Shown here piece after piece: positions 7,037 to 14,641 of a DNA stretch of 23,047 bases. Origin of the DNA: CAUZEO01 sp963578625 (GTDB lineage: Bacteria; Verrucomicrobiota; Kiritimatiellia; SLOV01). Location: contig CAUZEO010000038.1 of NCBI GenBank assembly GCA_963578625.1, positions 1-23,047 on the forward strand. The letters run 5' to 3'. A model generated the notes under the pieces. That model was given only the letters and a program-made list of their open reading frames with translations. It was not told the origin of the DNA and made no database searches. The translations under genes and the position numbers were made by a program. How positions within the stretch are numbered: the first letter of the stretch is position 1; the number at the start of each line of letters is the position of its first letter.

Positions 7037-8530
7037 TCAGAATTCCGGAAAGGGTTCGATCTCCGCGACGCGGATGGATTCGAATCGGGCACGTCCCCCT
7101 TCCGCGTAGAGCGCCAGTTCGCCACCCACGGGGAGTTCCATCGTGGTGCTGAAGATCCACTGATCGTCGAGATAGGCCTCAATGTGCTCATCCCGGAGAT
7201 AAAGGCGGAGGGTGTAGGTTCGTCCCCGCTCCAACGGCATGCGGAAGCTGTCCTGGGGAGTGAATCCCGCACCCGCGAACGGATCGTACTTCGTCTGGCC
7301 GACATGGGCCGCGCCGGCATCGAAGTCGAGAACAAGTACGCCCGCATCTCCTTCGCAGTAGAGTCCCTGCTGAAAGCGAAACAGCACCCCGACCCGCCGG
7401 GCACTTTCGGAGCGGAGTTGCAGCGCCAGGTGTATGTCGCCCAGGTACCCGGGAAGCGGCGCCGCACTGCCGAGCACCTGGCTGTTCACCTCAACCGATC
7501 CCGCGCCGGCATCCCACTGGCCGACGCCGCCCCTCGGCTCGTCTGTCTTGAGGCCGTCAAACCCTTCGCGGACGACCCCGGTCTCCAGCTTCTCTAGCAG
7601 AGGCAGGTATTCGAGCCAGAGTGTGCCGTCGGGCCGCTGGCGAACGCGCTTGGGCGAGGAAAATGCCGTGCGCTTGCCGCCCATGTGATGGTAGAGAAGC
7701 CGCCCCCCCTCGTAGGGTATCGTTCGTCCCACGTAAGGGTCCGTTCGCCAGTTGCTCGCTCCAACCAGCAGGCAGTCGTCGGGTTTCTCGTACGGGCCCT
7801 CGAAGGAATCGCTCATCAGGTAGAACGTTCCCTTGGCCGCATCTTTCGTCGCCGTGTCGAGGCGGATTCCGCCCTGGGAGATCGTGGCGAACGCGAGATA
7901 GTGACGATCCCCCAGCTGAAACACGTCGGGGACCTCGGTGTGATAGAAGTCCTTTCCGGGTGTCGCCAGCGGCGGAAGGCACTCCCAGTGAATCAGATCC
8001 CTTGATCGCAAGCGCCCCACCGCCGCACCGCTATCCTCGTGACTCCATTGCGGCAGCCGCGCGCAGAGGAACGCATGGTAGTGACCATCCGACTCATTGA
8101 AAATGATGCAAGGGTCCCTCCAATCCACCACATCGTAGAAGAAATCGGGGACAGGCTCCGACTGGTAGTGCGGCCCCTCGGGCTGCATGACGGGATTCTC
8201 CGGGTGCTCCGTCCACTCCACAAGGTCCTTCGATGTGTAAAGGCCCACGACCTGGGTGCCGCGGAAATGGGCTCCCGCGTACAGGTAGAACGTGCCCTCG
8301 TGATGGACCGTGGTCCCCGTGAGGACCAACGGCGTTTCATTCCATGCGCCCGGTTCGCCCCACGTCTTGATCGAGGGCCAGATTTCCCAGTGCACCAGGT
8401 CCTTGCTGAAGGCATGGCCGAGTCCGCGGTGGGGAAGCTCCGACTCCAGGAAGAACAGGTGGTATCCGTCCTTCCACGGGAAAAGCCAGGTGTCCCAGAG
8501 TCGTTTGCTCCTGGCGGGTCTGAAGATCAT
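7037..8530 (-). CDS. glycoside hydrolase family 32-like enzyme (beta-fructosidase-type propeller)
   Basis: A 497-residue protein with an N-terminal five-bladed propeller (to about 320) and a C-terminal beta-sandwich (about 330-497), the GH32 layout. Three acidic motifs fall in the right order: WDTWLF with Asp13 as likely nucleophile (in place of the usual W-x-N-D-P-N-G), WRDP with Asp139 (the transition-state stabiliser motif RDP), and TEVPDVF with Glu199 as likely acid/base (usual EC-P). The C-domain ends with a HIEAYLDDQWIFSTTM strand pair seen in fructosidases. No signal peptide, so cytoplasmic or leaderless. The ATG has an AAGGA ribosome site 7 bases upstream. It is followed 5 bp later by an unrecognised gene and preceded by another propeller gene, so all three are probably one transcript. 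The substrate could be a fructoside, but the altered first motif leaves this open. Confidence 0.8.
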   Translation of the reverse strand: MIFRPARSKRLWDTWLFPWKDGYHLFFLESELPHRGLGHAFSKDLVHWEIWPSIKTWGEPGAWNETPLVLTGTTVHHEGTFYLYAGAHFRGTQVVGLYTSKDLVEWTEHPENPVMQPEGPHYQSEPVPDFFYDVVDWRDPCIIFNESDGHYHAFLCARLPQWSHEDSGAAVGRLRSRDLIHWECLPPLATPGKDFYHTEVPDVFQLGDRHYLAFATISQGGIRLDTATKDAAKGTFYLMSDSFEGPYEKPDDCLLVGASNWRTDPYVGRTIPYEGGRLLYHHMGGKRTAFSSPKRVRQRPDGTLWLEYLPLLEKLETGVVREGFDGLKTDEPRGGVGQWDAGAGSVEVNSQVLGSAAPLPGYLGDIHLALQLRSESARRVGVLFRFQQGLYCEGDAGVLVLDFDAGAAHVGQTKYDPFAGAGFTPQDSFRMPLERGRTYTLRLYLRDEHIEAYLDDQWIFSTTMELPVGGELALYAEGGRARFESIRVAEIEPFPEF

Positions 8531-8544
8531 GGCTTTTCCTTTCG

Positions 8545-9948
8545 TTAATGGAGTGAATTAATGGGCGCAGCATTGGAAAAATGCGCCTGGCAGTCGAGGC
8601 GAATCGCGAACAGCTCCGCCTCCCGCATGTGGAGCCGCGCCCGCACCGGCTTGTCCACCAGTTCCGAGAGATCGCTCCGCTCCTTCCAGCGCACTTCGGC
8701 GAAGAGGTGATCCCCGGTGATCGGAATGGAGTCATCCAGCGTGTAGCCGGGAATGGGCGTCATCTCCTCTCCGTCCAGCATCTCGACACGGACCGCGGTG
8801 TGGGCGGTCGTCCGCACGTTCAGGCGCATCCGGTCGCCCTTCAGCATGAGCGTTTTTGTCTCCAGGATCCCGTCGCGGGCCCGTGTCTTCAGGGAACAGA
8901 AGCCGTCCAGCCTCATTTCGAAAAGCAGGGGACTGAAATAGCCGGTGGTGTCCACGCCGGCCGCCTGCATGTCCACGTAGGCGGCGTGTTCTCCTTTCGA
9001 ACAGGATGCGAAAAAGAGCAGCTTGTCGTCCTTCGTGCGAAGCATTTCACCCACGTACACCTGTCCGCCTCCCTGCAAACCGTAATCGCGAATGCCGATA
9101 AACGGATCGCGATTAGGGCGGCACCAGTGCACGCCGTTGTAACTGTAAGCGAGCTGGGTCTCCATCCGGCCCGTGATCTTTACCCGCCGTTTCTCGAATG
9201 GGTCGGTCGACTGCACGTGCGGCAGTCCCAGGTACATGTCTTCGTAGGCTCGCGCCGGCATGTCGTAGAATTCCGTTCCGATCGAGTCCAGCGCGTCCGG
9301 TTGGATCGCGGTCAGCAACGGGCTGAAGCGTTCGAAATCCGTGGTGGTGGCGACCGCGATCCGCCGGTCCGTGTTCACCTGGCGGGTAAAGAGCACGTAA
9401 TGTCCGGGCGGATCGCACCAGAGTAGGTTGCCGGGAGCATCCGCCCCGGGATCCTGCCACGGATTTTCCCGATCGATTGCAAAGTGGACGCCGTCCGCAG
9501 AGAATCCGAGGTAACTCTTTTCACCGGGGAAGTCCCATTCGGTGGTGAAGTACCCACGGTCCGCATGCGGCGTGCCCGCGAGCGACTGGATGGCGAAGGG
9601 CCAGAATCGGTTGCCGTCCTGATCCACCACTACATTCCGGAAGCTCTTCCAGGCGGGCGTCACCGATCCCTCGTAGACGGGATTCTCCCAGTGGCGGGGG
9701 TCGTCCGATTCGAGCCGGACGACAAACACATCCGGGTCCGCTCGCGGGGGAAAGATTCCCACGTAGAACACGTAGCGGCCCAGGCGTTCATCAAAGAAGG
9801 CGGTAAGATACCCCGCGTAGCCGAGGAACCCCGGGAAGAAACCGGTGAAGATCTCCTTTACGAAAGTGGGTTGACCCCAGATTCGGTCGAGGCAGTCCCG
9901 CCTCTCCAGCATCCAGTCATCGAAGAACAGAATCGTGTTCATGACCAT
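8545..9948 (-). CDS. beta-propeller glycosidase-like protein, relative of the 3151-4668 product
   Basis: A 467-residue protein with no signal peptide. Propeller-type blades are visible, such as GYLTAFFDERLGRYVFYVGIF, RRIAVATTTDFERFSPLL and TQLAYSYNGVHWCRPNRDPFIG. The final ~110 residues carry the same C-terminal domain as the + strand protein at 3151-4668: VRVEMLDGEEMTPIPGYTLDD, a GDH...VRW segment and a closing LHMREAELFAIRLD strand. The two are therefore distant paralogues on opposite strands of one cluster. Two start codons are possible (ATG 9948 or ATG 9942); neither has a strong ribosome site. The stop lies 14 bp before the GH32-like start, so the two genes are one operon. Reaction and substrate unknown; a sugar-active role is inferred from fold and neighbours. 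Confidence 0.65.
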   Translation of the reverse strand: MVMNTILFFDDWMLERRDCLDRIWGQPTFVKEIFTGFFPGFLGYAGYLTAFFDERLGRYVFYVGIFPPRADPDVFVVRLESDDPRHWENPVYEGSVTPAWKSFRNVVVDQDGNRFWPFAIQSLAGTPHADRGYFTTEWDFPGEKSYLGFSADGVHFAIDRENPWQDPGADAPGNLLWCDPPGHYVLFTRQVNTDRRIAVATTTDFERFSPLLTAIQPDALDSIGTEFYDMPARAYEDMYLGLPHVQSTDPFEKRRVKITGRMETQLAYSYNGVHWCRPNRDPFIGIRDYGLQGGGQVYVGEMLRTKDDKLLFFASCSKGEHAAYVDMQAAGVDTTGYFSPLLFEMRLDGFCSLKTRARDGILETKTLMLKGDRMRLNVRTTAHTAVRVEMLDGEEMTPIPGYTLDDSIPITGDHLFAEVRWKERSDLSELVDKPVRARLHMREAELFAIRLDCQAHFSNAAPINSLH

Positions 9949-10285
9949 TCAGTTCGCCGATTGATCTGCAATCGCTGTTTGGGCAGGGTTGCTCATGGCA
10001 CGATAACGACTGTCTCAGGTCTCTTTCTGAAGCGTCGGAGGGTGCCGGAGTCGGGTTGGAGAGTCAAGATCGGAGCCGAAGAGTGTGTAGAGCAACGGCG
10101 CAGGGGTTATTGCCCATGGAGCAGATCCGCACCCACCACTTGCCATTGCCTCTTTCCAGAAAGGGATTGAACTGGTTTCCGCCGGACAGGAGTCAACTAA
10201 AGTAACATTGAAGCCATAGAGTGGATTGCCGTCATTATTCGGGCGCAGCATCAAGTCCGACACCGACCCGTATAGCGGAGCCACA

Positions 10286-10350
10286 AGCACAAAGCCCACG
10301 AAACCGCAACCAAACGAAATCCACCACGGAGAACTCGGAGACCACGGCGA
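10286..10350. repeat. degenerate copy of the 15803-15942 repeat family
   Basis: The run AACCGCAACC-AAACGAAAT (about 10301-10320) followed by a CACGGAG...CGGAG...CCACGG stretch matches, with changes, the left arm and loop of the palindrome at 15803-15942 (GCCGCAACCCAACGAAATT, then CACGGAGCCCACGG). Only about one arm and loop are present, so it is a relic or partial insertion. Confidence 0.5.
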
Positions 10351-10445
10351 GGATCTCGTGTCGCTACGTGGTAGAAGAATCGCGCCGACAATCTTGAATG
10401 TTGATTCTGTCGTAAAATCCCTACTCTTCATTCGAACGATTTAGC

Positions 10446-10506
10446 TCACGAGTCGGCTCGCGATTAGGTTCACACTAACTCGTGAACCAACTCGCGAGCC
10501 TAATCG
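10446..10506. repeat. palindrome with two mutually exclusive foldings
   Basis: Left arm 10455-10473 and right arm 10482-10500 pair at 17 of 19 positions around an 8-base loop (GGCTCGCG... and ...CGCGAGCC). A second pairing, TCACGAGT (10446-10453) with ACTCGTGA (10479-10486), and a third, CGATTAGG (10461-10468) with CCTAATCG (10499-10506), would compete with it. It lies downstream of the ABC-F gene on the opposite side of the 10527-10555 hairpin. Function unknown. Confidence 0.6.
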
Positions 10507-10526
10507 ATGATCCGGCTGTTGGCTCC

Positions 10527-10555
10527 GTGGGCCACGGGCAGGATGCCCATGCCAC
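10527..10555. repeat. REP-like hairpin just after the ABC-F stop codon
   Basis: GTGG-CC-ACGGGCA (10527-10540) and TGCCCATGCCAC (10544-10555) form a hairpin with a GGA loop and a small bulge. It begins 6 bases after the stop codon of the - strand ABC-F gene, where it could stabilise the 3' end of the mRNA or help end transcription. It has no T-run. The 3-base loop and GC-rich arms resemble the REP-like hairpin at 6076-6102 in form but not in sequence. Confidence 0.55.
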
Positions 10556-10561
10556 GCCTGG

Positions 10562-12493
10562 TTACTCCTCGAACTCGTCAAGCGCCTCTACTGCTTTTTC
10601 CCAGGCGGCGCTTTCAATTTCAAGTTCCGCCTGGATCTCGCTCAGCCGCCGGTTGGTTGTCGCGTAGTTCAGACTCTCGTCTTCCGAGAGCTGGTCCACG
10701 AGAGAATTCTGCTCCGACTCCAAAGCCTCGATCTTCTTTTCCGCTTCCCGGATGGAACGTTTCGCTTTCATCTGGCGGGATCGGGATTTTTCGCGCTGTT
10801 CGGCGCGCTTTTTTCGCTCTGCTTTCTTGTCCTGCAGCACCGGGGCCGATGGTCTCTGGGTTTTCGCAGGCTCCTGCGCCGACACCGGGGAGACGACCTT
10901 CTCGCTATAGTAATCATAGCCGCCCAGGTACCGGGTGATCCCGGGCGGCGTCATGGCAATAATTCCGTTGCAAACCGCGCGGACAAACTCAATGTCATGA
11001 CTCACCAGGCAAATCGTACCGCTGTATACCGTGAGCGCGGCTTCCAGCGCGCGGCGGCCGGGGAGATCGAGGTGAGTCGTCGGTTCATCGAGGAGCAGAA
11101 AGTTCGGTGGGCGAACAAAAAGTCTTGCGAACGCGAGCCGGATTTTCTCGCCCCCGCTCAGTACGGATACTTCTTTATCAACCGTCGGCCCGCTGAAGCC
11201 GAACGATCCCATGATGGTGCGCACTTCTTTTTCGGTTGCCTCCGGGGAAGCGGACTTTACGACCCGAATCGCGGACCAGGCCGGCGGCATGGTCTCGGCG
11301 AAGTCCTGAGATTGGTACCCCTCGACGACATTGTGGCCGAGGACCCACTCCCCTTCGGCGGGCTTGATCTGACCCGCCAGAATTCTCAACAGGGTGGTCT
11401 TCCCCATTCCGTTGTACCCCACCAGGCCCAGTTTTTCGCCCCGCTCGATACTGAGGTCGATGTCGCGCAACACCCAGGTAGATTCATCGTAGGAGTGAGA
11501 GACCGTTTCAAGTCTCACAATTTCATTGCCGCATTGAGGAGGCGTGGCGATTTGAATACGCGAGGCGTTGAACGTATCTCGCGGCACCTCGACCTGCTCG
11601 ATTCGGTCGAGCATTTTGATACGGCTTTGCACCTGGGAAGCCTTTGTGTTCTTGGACCGGAATCGCTCGATGAAACGCTCCATCTGCGCCCGCTTACGGT
11701 CCTGAGTTTTCTTTGCCGCTTCGAGCTGGGTGAGGCGCCCCTCCTTTGTTGCCACATAGTACGAATAGCCGCCCGCATACCGGGTTACCTGTCCATGAGT
11801 AACCTCCAGGGTCAGATCACTCAGGGCCTCAAGAAGATACCGATCGTGAGAAATGAGCAGCAAGGTGCCGCTGTAGGTCTTGAGGAAGCGGCTCAGCCAC
11901 TCTACCGCGGGAAGGTCGAGATAATTCGAGGGTTCGTCCAACAGCAACGTGTCCGGGTGACCGATCAGGGTTCGTGCCAGCTCGGCTCGCATTTGCCACC
12001 CTCCGCTAAACTCCCGGAACGGTCTGCCGTGTTCGGTTTCTGCAAATCCCAGTCCGCTCAACGCCGCTTCGGCACGGTTTCTCATTTCGTATCCGCCGAG
12101 ATGTTCATACTTGGCCTGAAGATCGCCGATACGCTGCATAAGGCGTGGCCGCTTCTGCTCCACTTCTCCCACAAGCTTGTGTTCCAGGTCGCTGATTTCC
12201 CGGGCAATGGAGTCGAGTCCTGGAATGGAGCGTTCCGTATACTCGAGTAGACTCAGTTCCATTCCAGTGCCATTCAACTGTTGATGCACATGCCCCAGCC
12301 GGTGCTGTTTTGGCAGCAGAACATCCCCCTTGTCCGGCTCAATGGTCTGATCGATCAGAGCAAACAAGGTACTTTTTCCACCGCCGTTCGGGCCAACGAT
12401 TCCGATCCGCTCGGACTGGTTTATGCGGAAGGAGACATCAGACAGGACTTCCTGCGGCCCGTAGCGCTTGGTTACTTGCTGAAATTCAATCAT
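10562..12493 (-). CDS. ABC-F family ATPase (two ABC domains, no membrane part)
   Basis: A 643-residue soluble protein of the ABC-F family, whose members act on the ribosome in translation or antibiotic protection. The first ABC domain has Walker A GPNGGGKS (34-41), signature FSGGWQ (162-167) and Walker B LLLDEPSNYLDL (183-194). The inter-domain linker (about 245-310) is the charged, arginine-rich helical arm of the family (KKTQDRKRAQMERFIERFRSKNTKASQ region). The second domain has GYNGMGKT (359-366), LSGGEKIR (445-452) and LLLDEPTTHLDL (466-477). The C-terminus (about 545-643) is a strongly charged coiled coil, as in Uup or YheS-type members. The ATG at 12493 overlaps the TetR stop by four bases (ATGA), so translation is coupled. 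Which subfamily (housekeeping or resistance) cannot be settled here. TetR control would fit an inducible protection role, as inference. Confidence 0.92.
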   Translation of the reverse strand: MIEFQQVTKRYGPQEVLSDVSFRINQSERIGIVGPNGGGKSTLFALIDQTIEPDKGDVLLPKQHRLGHVHQQLNGTGMELSLLEYTERSIPGLDSIAREISDLEHKLVGEVEQKRPRLMQRIGDLQAKYEHLGGYEMRNRAEAALSGLGFAETEHGRPFREFSGGWQMRAELARTLIGHPDTLLLDEPSNYLDLPAVEWLSRFLKTYSGTLLLISHDRYLLEALSDLTLEVTHGQVTRYAGGYSYYVATKEGRLTQLEAAKKTQDRKRAQMERFIERFRSKNTKASQVQSRIKMLDRIEQVEVPRDTFNASRIQIATPPQCGNEIVRLETVSHSYDESTWVLRDIDLSIERGEKLGLVGYNGMGKTTLLRILAGQIKPAEGEWVLGHNVVEGYQSQDFAETMPPAWSAIRVVKSASPEATEKEVRTIMGSFGFSGPTVDKEVSVLSGGEKIRLAFARLFVRPPNFLLLDEPTTHLDLPGRRALEAALTVYSGTICLVSHDIEFVRAVCNGIIAMTPPGITRYLGGYDYYSEKVVSPVSAQEPAKTQRPSAPVLQDKKAERKKRAEQREKSRSRQMKAKRSIREAEKKIEALESEQNSLVDQLSEDESLNYATTNRRLSEIQAELEIESAAWEKAVEALDEFEE

Positions 12494-13125
12494 GTTCCAA
12501 TCCGCTGCGACAGGTAAAGACCGAGCATTTGTTTCAGCTCTTCCCGCATCCAAACTTGGGTCTCTTCATCTTCCATTGCGGCTCGCCCCATCAGAACCTT
12601 TGTTGTCTCCGCCACGATGCGCATGCACCGGTCCCGTCGGGCGGCGGCGACATCGGGATACGCGGCGGCGAGAATTTCACTCAGGGGACGAATAATATCG
12701 TATTCAAGCTGGATCCGTTGGTCGTCGGCAACGCCGGCGGATCTCCGGAATGAAAAGACCGCACTGAATCCCGGTAGCCTGACCCGGATTTCTTCCATGC
12801 CATCCACGACGACATCAACAAATTCTCTAATATCCCTTGCTGCCAGCTCGACGGAAAGTGAGGCACCGATAAACGCCTGGACCTCCTGGCGGAACTCCCT
12901 CACCAGCTCGGCGACCACCGCCTGTTTGTTTGGGAAGAATTGGTAGAGAGAGCCGATTGAAGTGTCGGCCCTGGCAGCGATTGCATTGGTGGTGAGGGCC
13001 GCATAACCGACTTGCTCCAGGAGCTCCGCCGCGGCATCCAGAATGGCGGCAAACCGCTTCTGGCTTCTCTTTTGGCGCGGCATCCGACGCGGCTCCGCGG
13101 CCGATTTCTCTGTTCCTTCCTGCAT
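12490..13125 (-). CDS. TetR-family transcriptional regulator
   Basis: A 211-residue TetR-type repressor of normal length. The N-terminal helix-turn-helix reads RFAAILDAAAELLEQVGYAALTTNAIAARADTSIGSLYQFFPNKQAVV, with the classic turn 'T-I-G-S-L-Y-Q-F-F-P-N-K'. The C-terminal ligand domain is helical and has no family-specific mark. The open frame extends upstream to 13569, but that is non-coding or antisense to the FHA gene. The ATG at 13125 begins a natural MQEGTEKSAAEPRR tail and lies about 24 bases after the predicted transcription start. It has no evident ribosome site, and an in-frame ATG at 13176 is an alternative. It shares an ATGA overlap with the ABC-F gene and probably represses its own operon through the palindrome at 13146-13171. 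The ligand is unknown. Confidence 0.9.
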   Translation of the reverse strand: MQEGTEKSAAEPRRMPRQKRSQKRFAAILDAAAELLEQVGYAALTTNAIAARADTSIGSLYQFFPNKQAVVAELVREFRQEVQAFIGASLSVELAARDIREFVDVVVDGMEEIRVRLPGFSAVFSFRRSAGVADDQRIQLEYDIIRPLSEILAAAYPDVAAARRDRCMRIVAETTKVLMGRAAMEDEETQVWMREELKQMLGLYLSQRIGT

Positions 13126-13145
13126 AAAACGAAACACACAAGCTA

Positions 13146-13184
13146 CAAACTCAACAAAATATGAGAGTTTGCTCATTTTTTCAA
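13146..13184 (-). promoter_or_regulatory. promoter and TetR-type operator of the regulator/ABC-F operon
   Basis: Read on the - strand, TTGAAA (13184-13179) and TATTTT (13161-13156) are 17 bases apart, a good housekeeping promoter layout, 30-odd bases before the regulator's ATG. An inverted repeat, CAAACTC (13146-13152) and GAGTTTG (13165-13171), with a 12-base AT-rich spacer overlaps the -10 element and spacer, where a TetR dimer would block polymerase. Self-repression is the inference. Confidence 0.55.
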
Positions 13185-13273
13185 CAACAAGACCGGCTGG
13201 AGGCGTTACATCTGGACTGAAACATACTTTGTCCGTGGTTTCCCCCTCTACAGAGCTCAAGTCGATACAGAAC

Positions 13274-14144
13274 GTGAAGAACGAAAACGATTCCGATCGG
13301 GAAGAGGACCTTGATCTCGAGGAGGACCACACCCGGACAATGGCCATCACGGGCATTCCGTCCGCGGTTCTGCTCGAAGATCGTACCCACTTCCTGGTGG
13401 TGATCGAGGGTCCCGACGAGGGATGCCGCATCGAGCTCTCCGAGGCGCCCCTGTTGATCGGCCGGCACCACTCCGTCGATTTACCTCTGGATGACACCGA
13501 AATCTCCGGCAAACACTGCACGATCCAAGCCACAATGGGAGAAGTATTCGTCACGGACCTGGACTCCAAGAACGGAACGTTCCTTGATGGTCAATAGATC
13601 ACTGGAACGGTTCTGCTTCCCGGGAAATCCACCATTCGTATCGGCGGACATGTGCTGCGTCATGAATACCGGACTCGGAAAGAAGTGGAAAAGACGGAGG
13701 ATCTCGAAGAAGATCTCAAAACAGAGGAGCTGTACGTCCGGGCGCTGCTTCCAGCGCCGATCTCATCCTCTTCGTTGGACGCCACCTGAGTGGTGTTACA
13801 TCCCCTCCGAACAGCTCGGTGGTGATTCTTTTGGCTATCACTGGATCAACGAAGACCATTTCGCAATGTACCTGATCGACGCCATCAAGTACGGCTCACC
13901 CAACGGCGATGGCCACGACATTCGTGTCGCGATTGATCTTGATCCGATCCACGTCCAAATCACCGTGGAAGACAATGGGATACCCTTCGGCCCTACCCGG
14001 CAACCTCCTCCGGAATTCCCGACTGACGCAAGACAAGCCAAGGTTGGTGGATTCGGCCTGGAAATGATCCAGAAAATGAACCCCTAGATGCATTACGAGC
14101 GGAATGGGTCGGGAAACAGAATTACGGTGTCTATGGATCGGTGA
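13274..14144 (+). pseudogene. decayed FHA-SpoIIE phosphatase-HATPase signalling gene
   Basis: Three domains of a bacterial phosphoserine-signalling regulator can be read, but the gene is broken. First is an FHA domain (FLVVIEGPDEG, LLIGRH, ISGKHC, VTDLDSKNGTFLDG) with an in-frame TAG at 13595-13597 right inside its last strands; the same frame continues sensibly beyond it (VLLPGKSTIRIGGHVLRHEY). Next comes a charged helical linker ending in EELYVRALLPAPI, then one extra base near 13788 that shifts the frame. In the new frame the start of a SpoIIE/PP2C domain follows (YIPSEQLGGDSFGYHWINEDHFAMYLID). The phosphatase core is missing, and the frame jumps straight into an RsbW-type ATPase domain (AIKYGSPNG, EDNGIPFGP, GGFGLEMIQKM), which is stopped by TAG at 14085-14087 before its last strand. 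The start is taken as GTG 13274; it is uncertain. Confidence 0.8.
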
Positions 14145-14154
14145 CGGCGGGAAC

Positions 14155-14577
14155 CTATTCCGGATACGTTACGCTCACCTTGATCCCGATTCCCCCGCGG
14201 GGAGTAAATGATCCGGTCACGATCATCCTGCGCGGACGACAAGCGGCAACCAGATCGTCGAGAATTCGGTTTACGATGGCCTCGCCGAAGCTGCCGGAAT
14301 TCCGGAAAGAAAACAGGTAGAGCTTCAGGGACTTACTTTCCAGGCAGCGTTGGTCGGGCACGTATTCGATTTGAATGACGCCAAAATCGGGCTGGGCGGT
14401 GATGGGACAGAGGGACGTGAATTCGGGGCAGTCGAACTCGATCTGGTAATCCCGATCCGGATACGGGTTGGGAAAGGCCTCCAACTCTGCTTTCCCGGGT
14501 GAATCTGCATGGGTCGATTCTCCGGAGCCGAGTTGGGTAAGCCCGTCTCGAGGATGAACGGAGGAATGGTCATTCAT
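14155..14577 (-). CDS. queF: NADPH-dependent 7-cyano-7-deazaguanine (preQ0) reductase QueF
   Basis: Reduces the nitrile of preQ0 to the amine of preQ1 in queuosine tRNA modification, in the cytoplasm. At 140 residues it is the short (one-domain, type I) form. Catalytic marks are present: FTSLCPITAQPDFG with Cys57 as the residue that adds to the nitrile and Asp64 as the acid, ESKSLKLYLFSFRN (80-93) with the family's substrate-binding glutamate, and the closing TGSFTPRGGI strand. The first ~30 residues (serine/glycine-rich) are an extension with no pattern. The start ATG at 14577 has only a weak ribosome site. It follows a CinA/NMNAT-like fusion gene by 64 bp in the same direction and may share its transcript. 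No preQ1 riboswitch fold was found upstream. The stop is 10 bp from the end of the decayed FHA gene coming from the other side. Confidence 0.93.
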   Translation of the reverse strand: MNDHSSVHPRDGLTQLGSGESTHADSPGKAELEAFPNPYPDRDYQIEFDCPEFTSLCPITAQPDFGVIQIEYVPDQRCLESKSLKLYLFSFRNSGSFGEAIVNRILDDLVAACRPRRMIVTGSFTPRGGIGIKVSVTYPE

Positions 14578-14641
14578 TACACCAGCCTGATATCACCACA
14601 GCCCCAAAAATTAAAGCGCAAAGACTCAAAACGAAAATCGC

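Larger units (their letters stand above)
9949..10561. other. 613-bp stretch without a convincing gene
   Basis: No frame here has a plausible start, ribosome site and family resemblance. On the - strand a frame runs 10431 to 10015. Its last ~85 residues look protein-like (PNNDGNPLYGFNVTLVDS and on), but its first part is made of the dispersed-repeat relic at 10286-10350, so at most it is the tail of a broken gene. The right half holds the hairpins at 10455-10500 and 10527-10555. Confidence 0.5.

Noticed and set aside
10015..10431. A 138-codon - strand frame in the large spacer
   Set aside because: The first half is built from the dispersed-repeat relic. No start with a ribosome site and no family resemblance; only its tail is protein-like.
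10997..12250. A 417-codon + strand frame inside the ABC-F gene
   Set aside because: The opposite strand carries all ABC motifs in order, so this frame is its mirror.
13595..14087. Amber-codon recoding (TAG read as an amino acid) to rescue the FHA gene
   Set aside because: A frameshift and a missing catalytic core also occur in the gene, and other genes here end normally at TAG, so simple decay is the better reading.
14578..14641. A preQ1 riboswitch upstream of queF
   Set aside because: The 64-base spacer has no preQ1-type stem with A-rich tail or conserved core that I could find.
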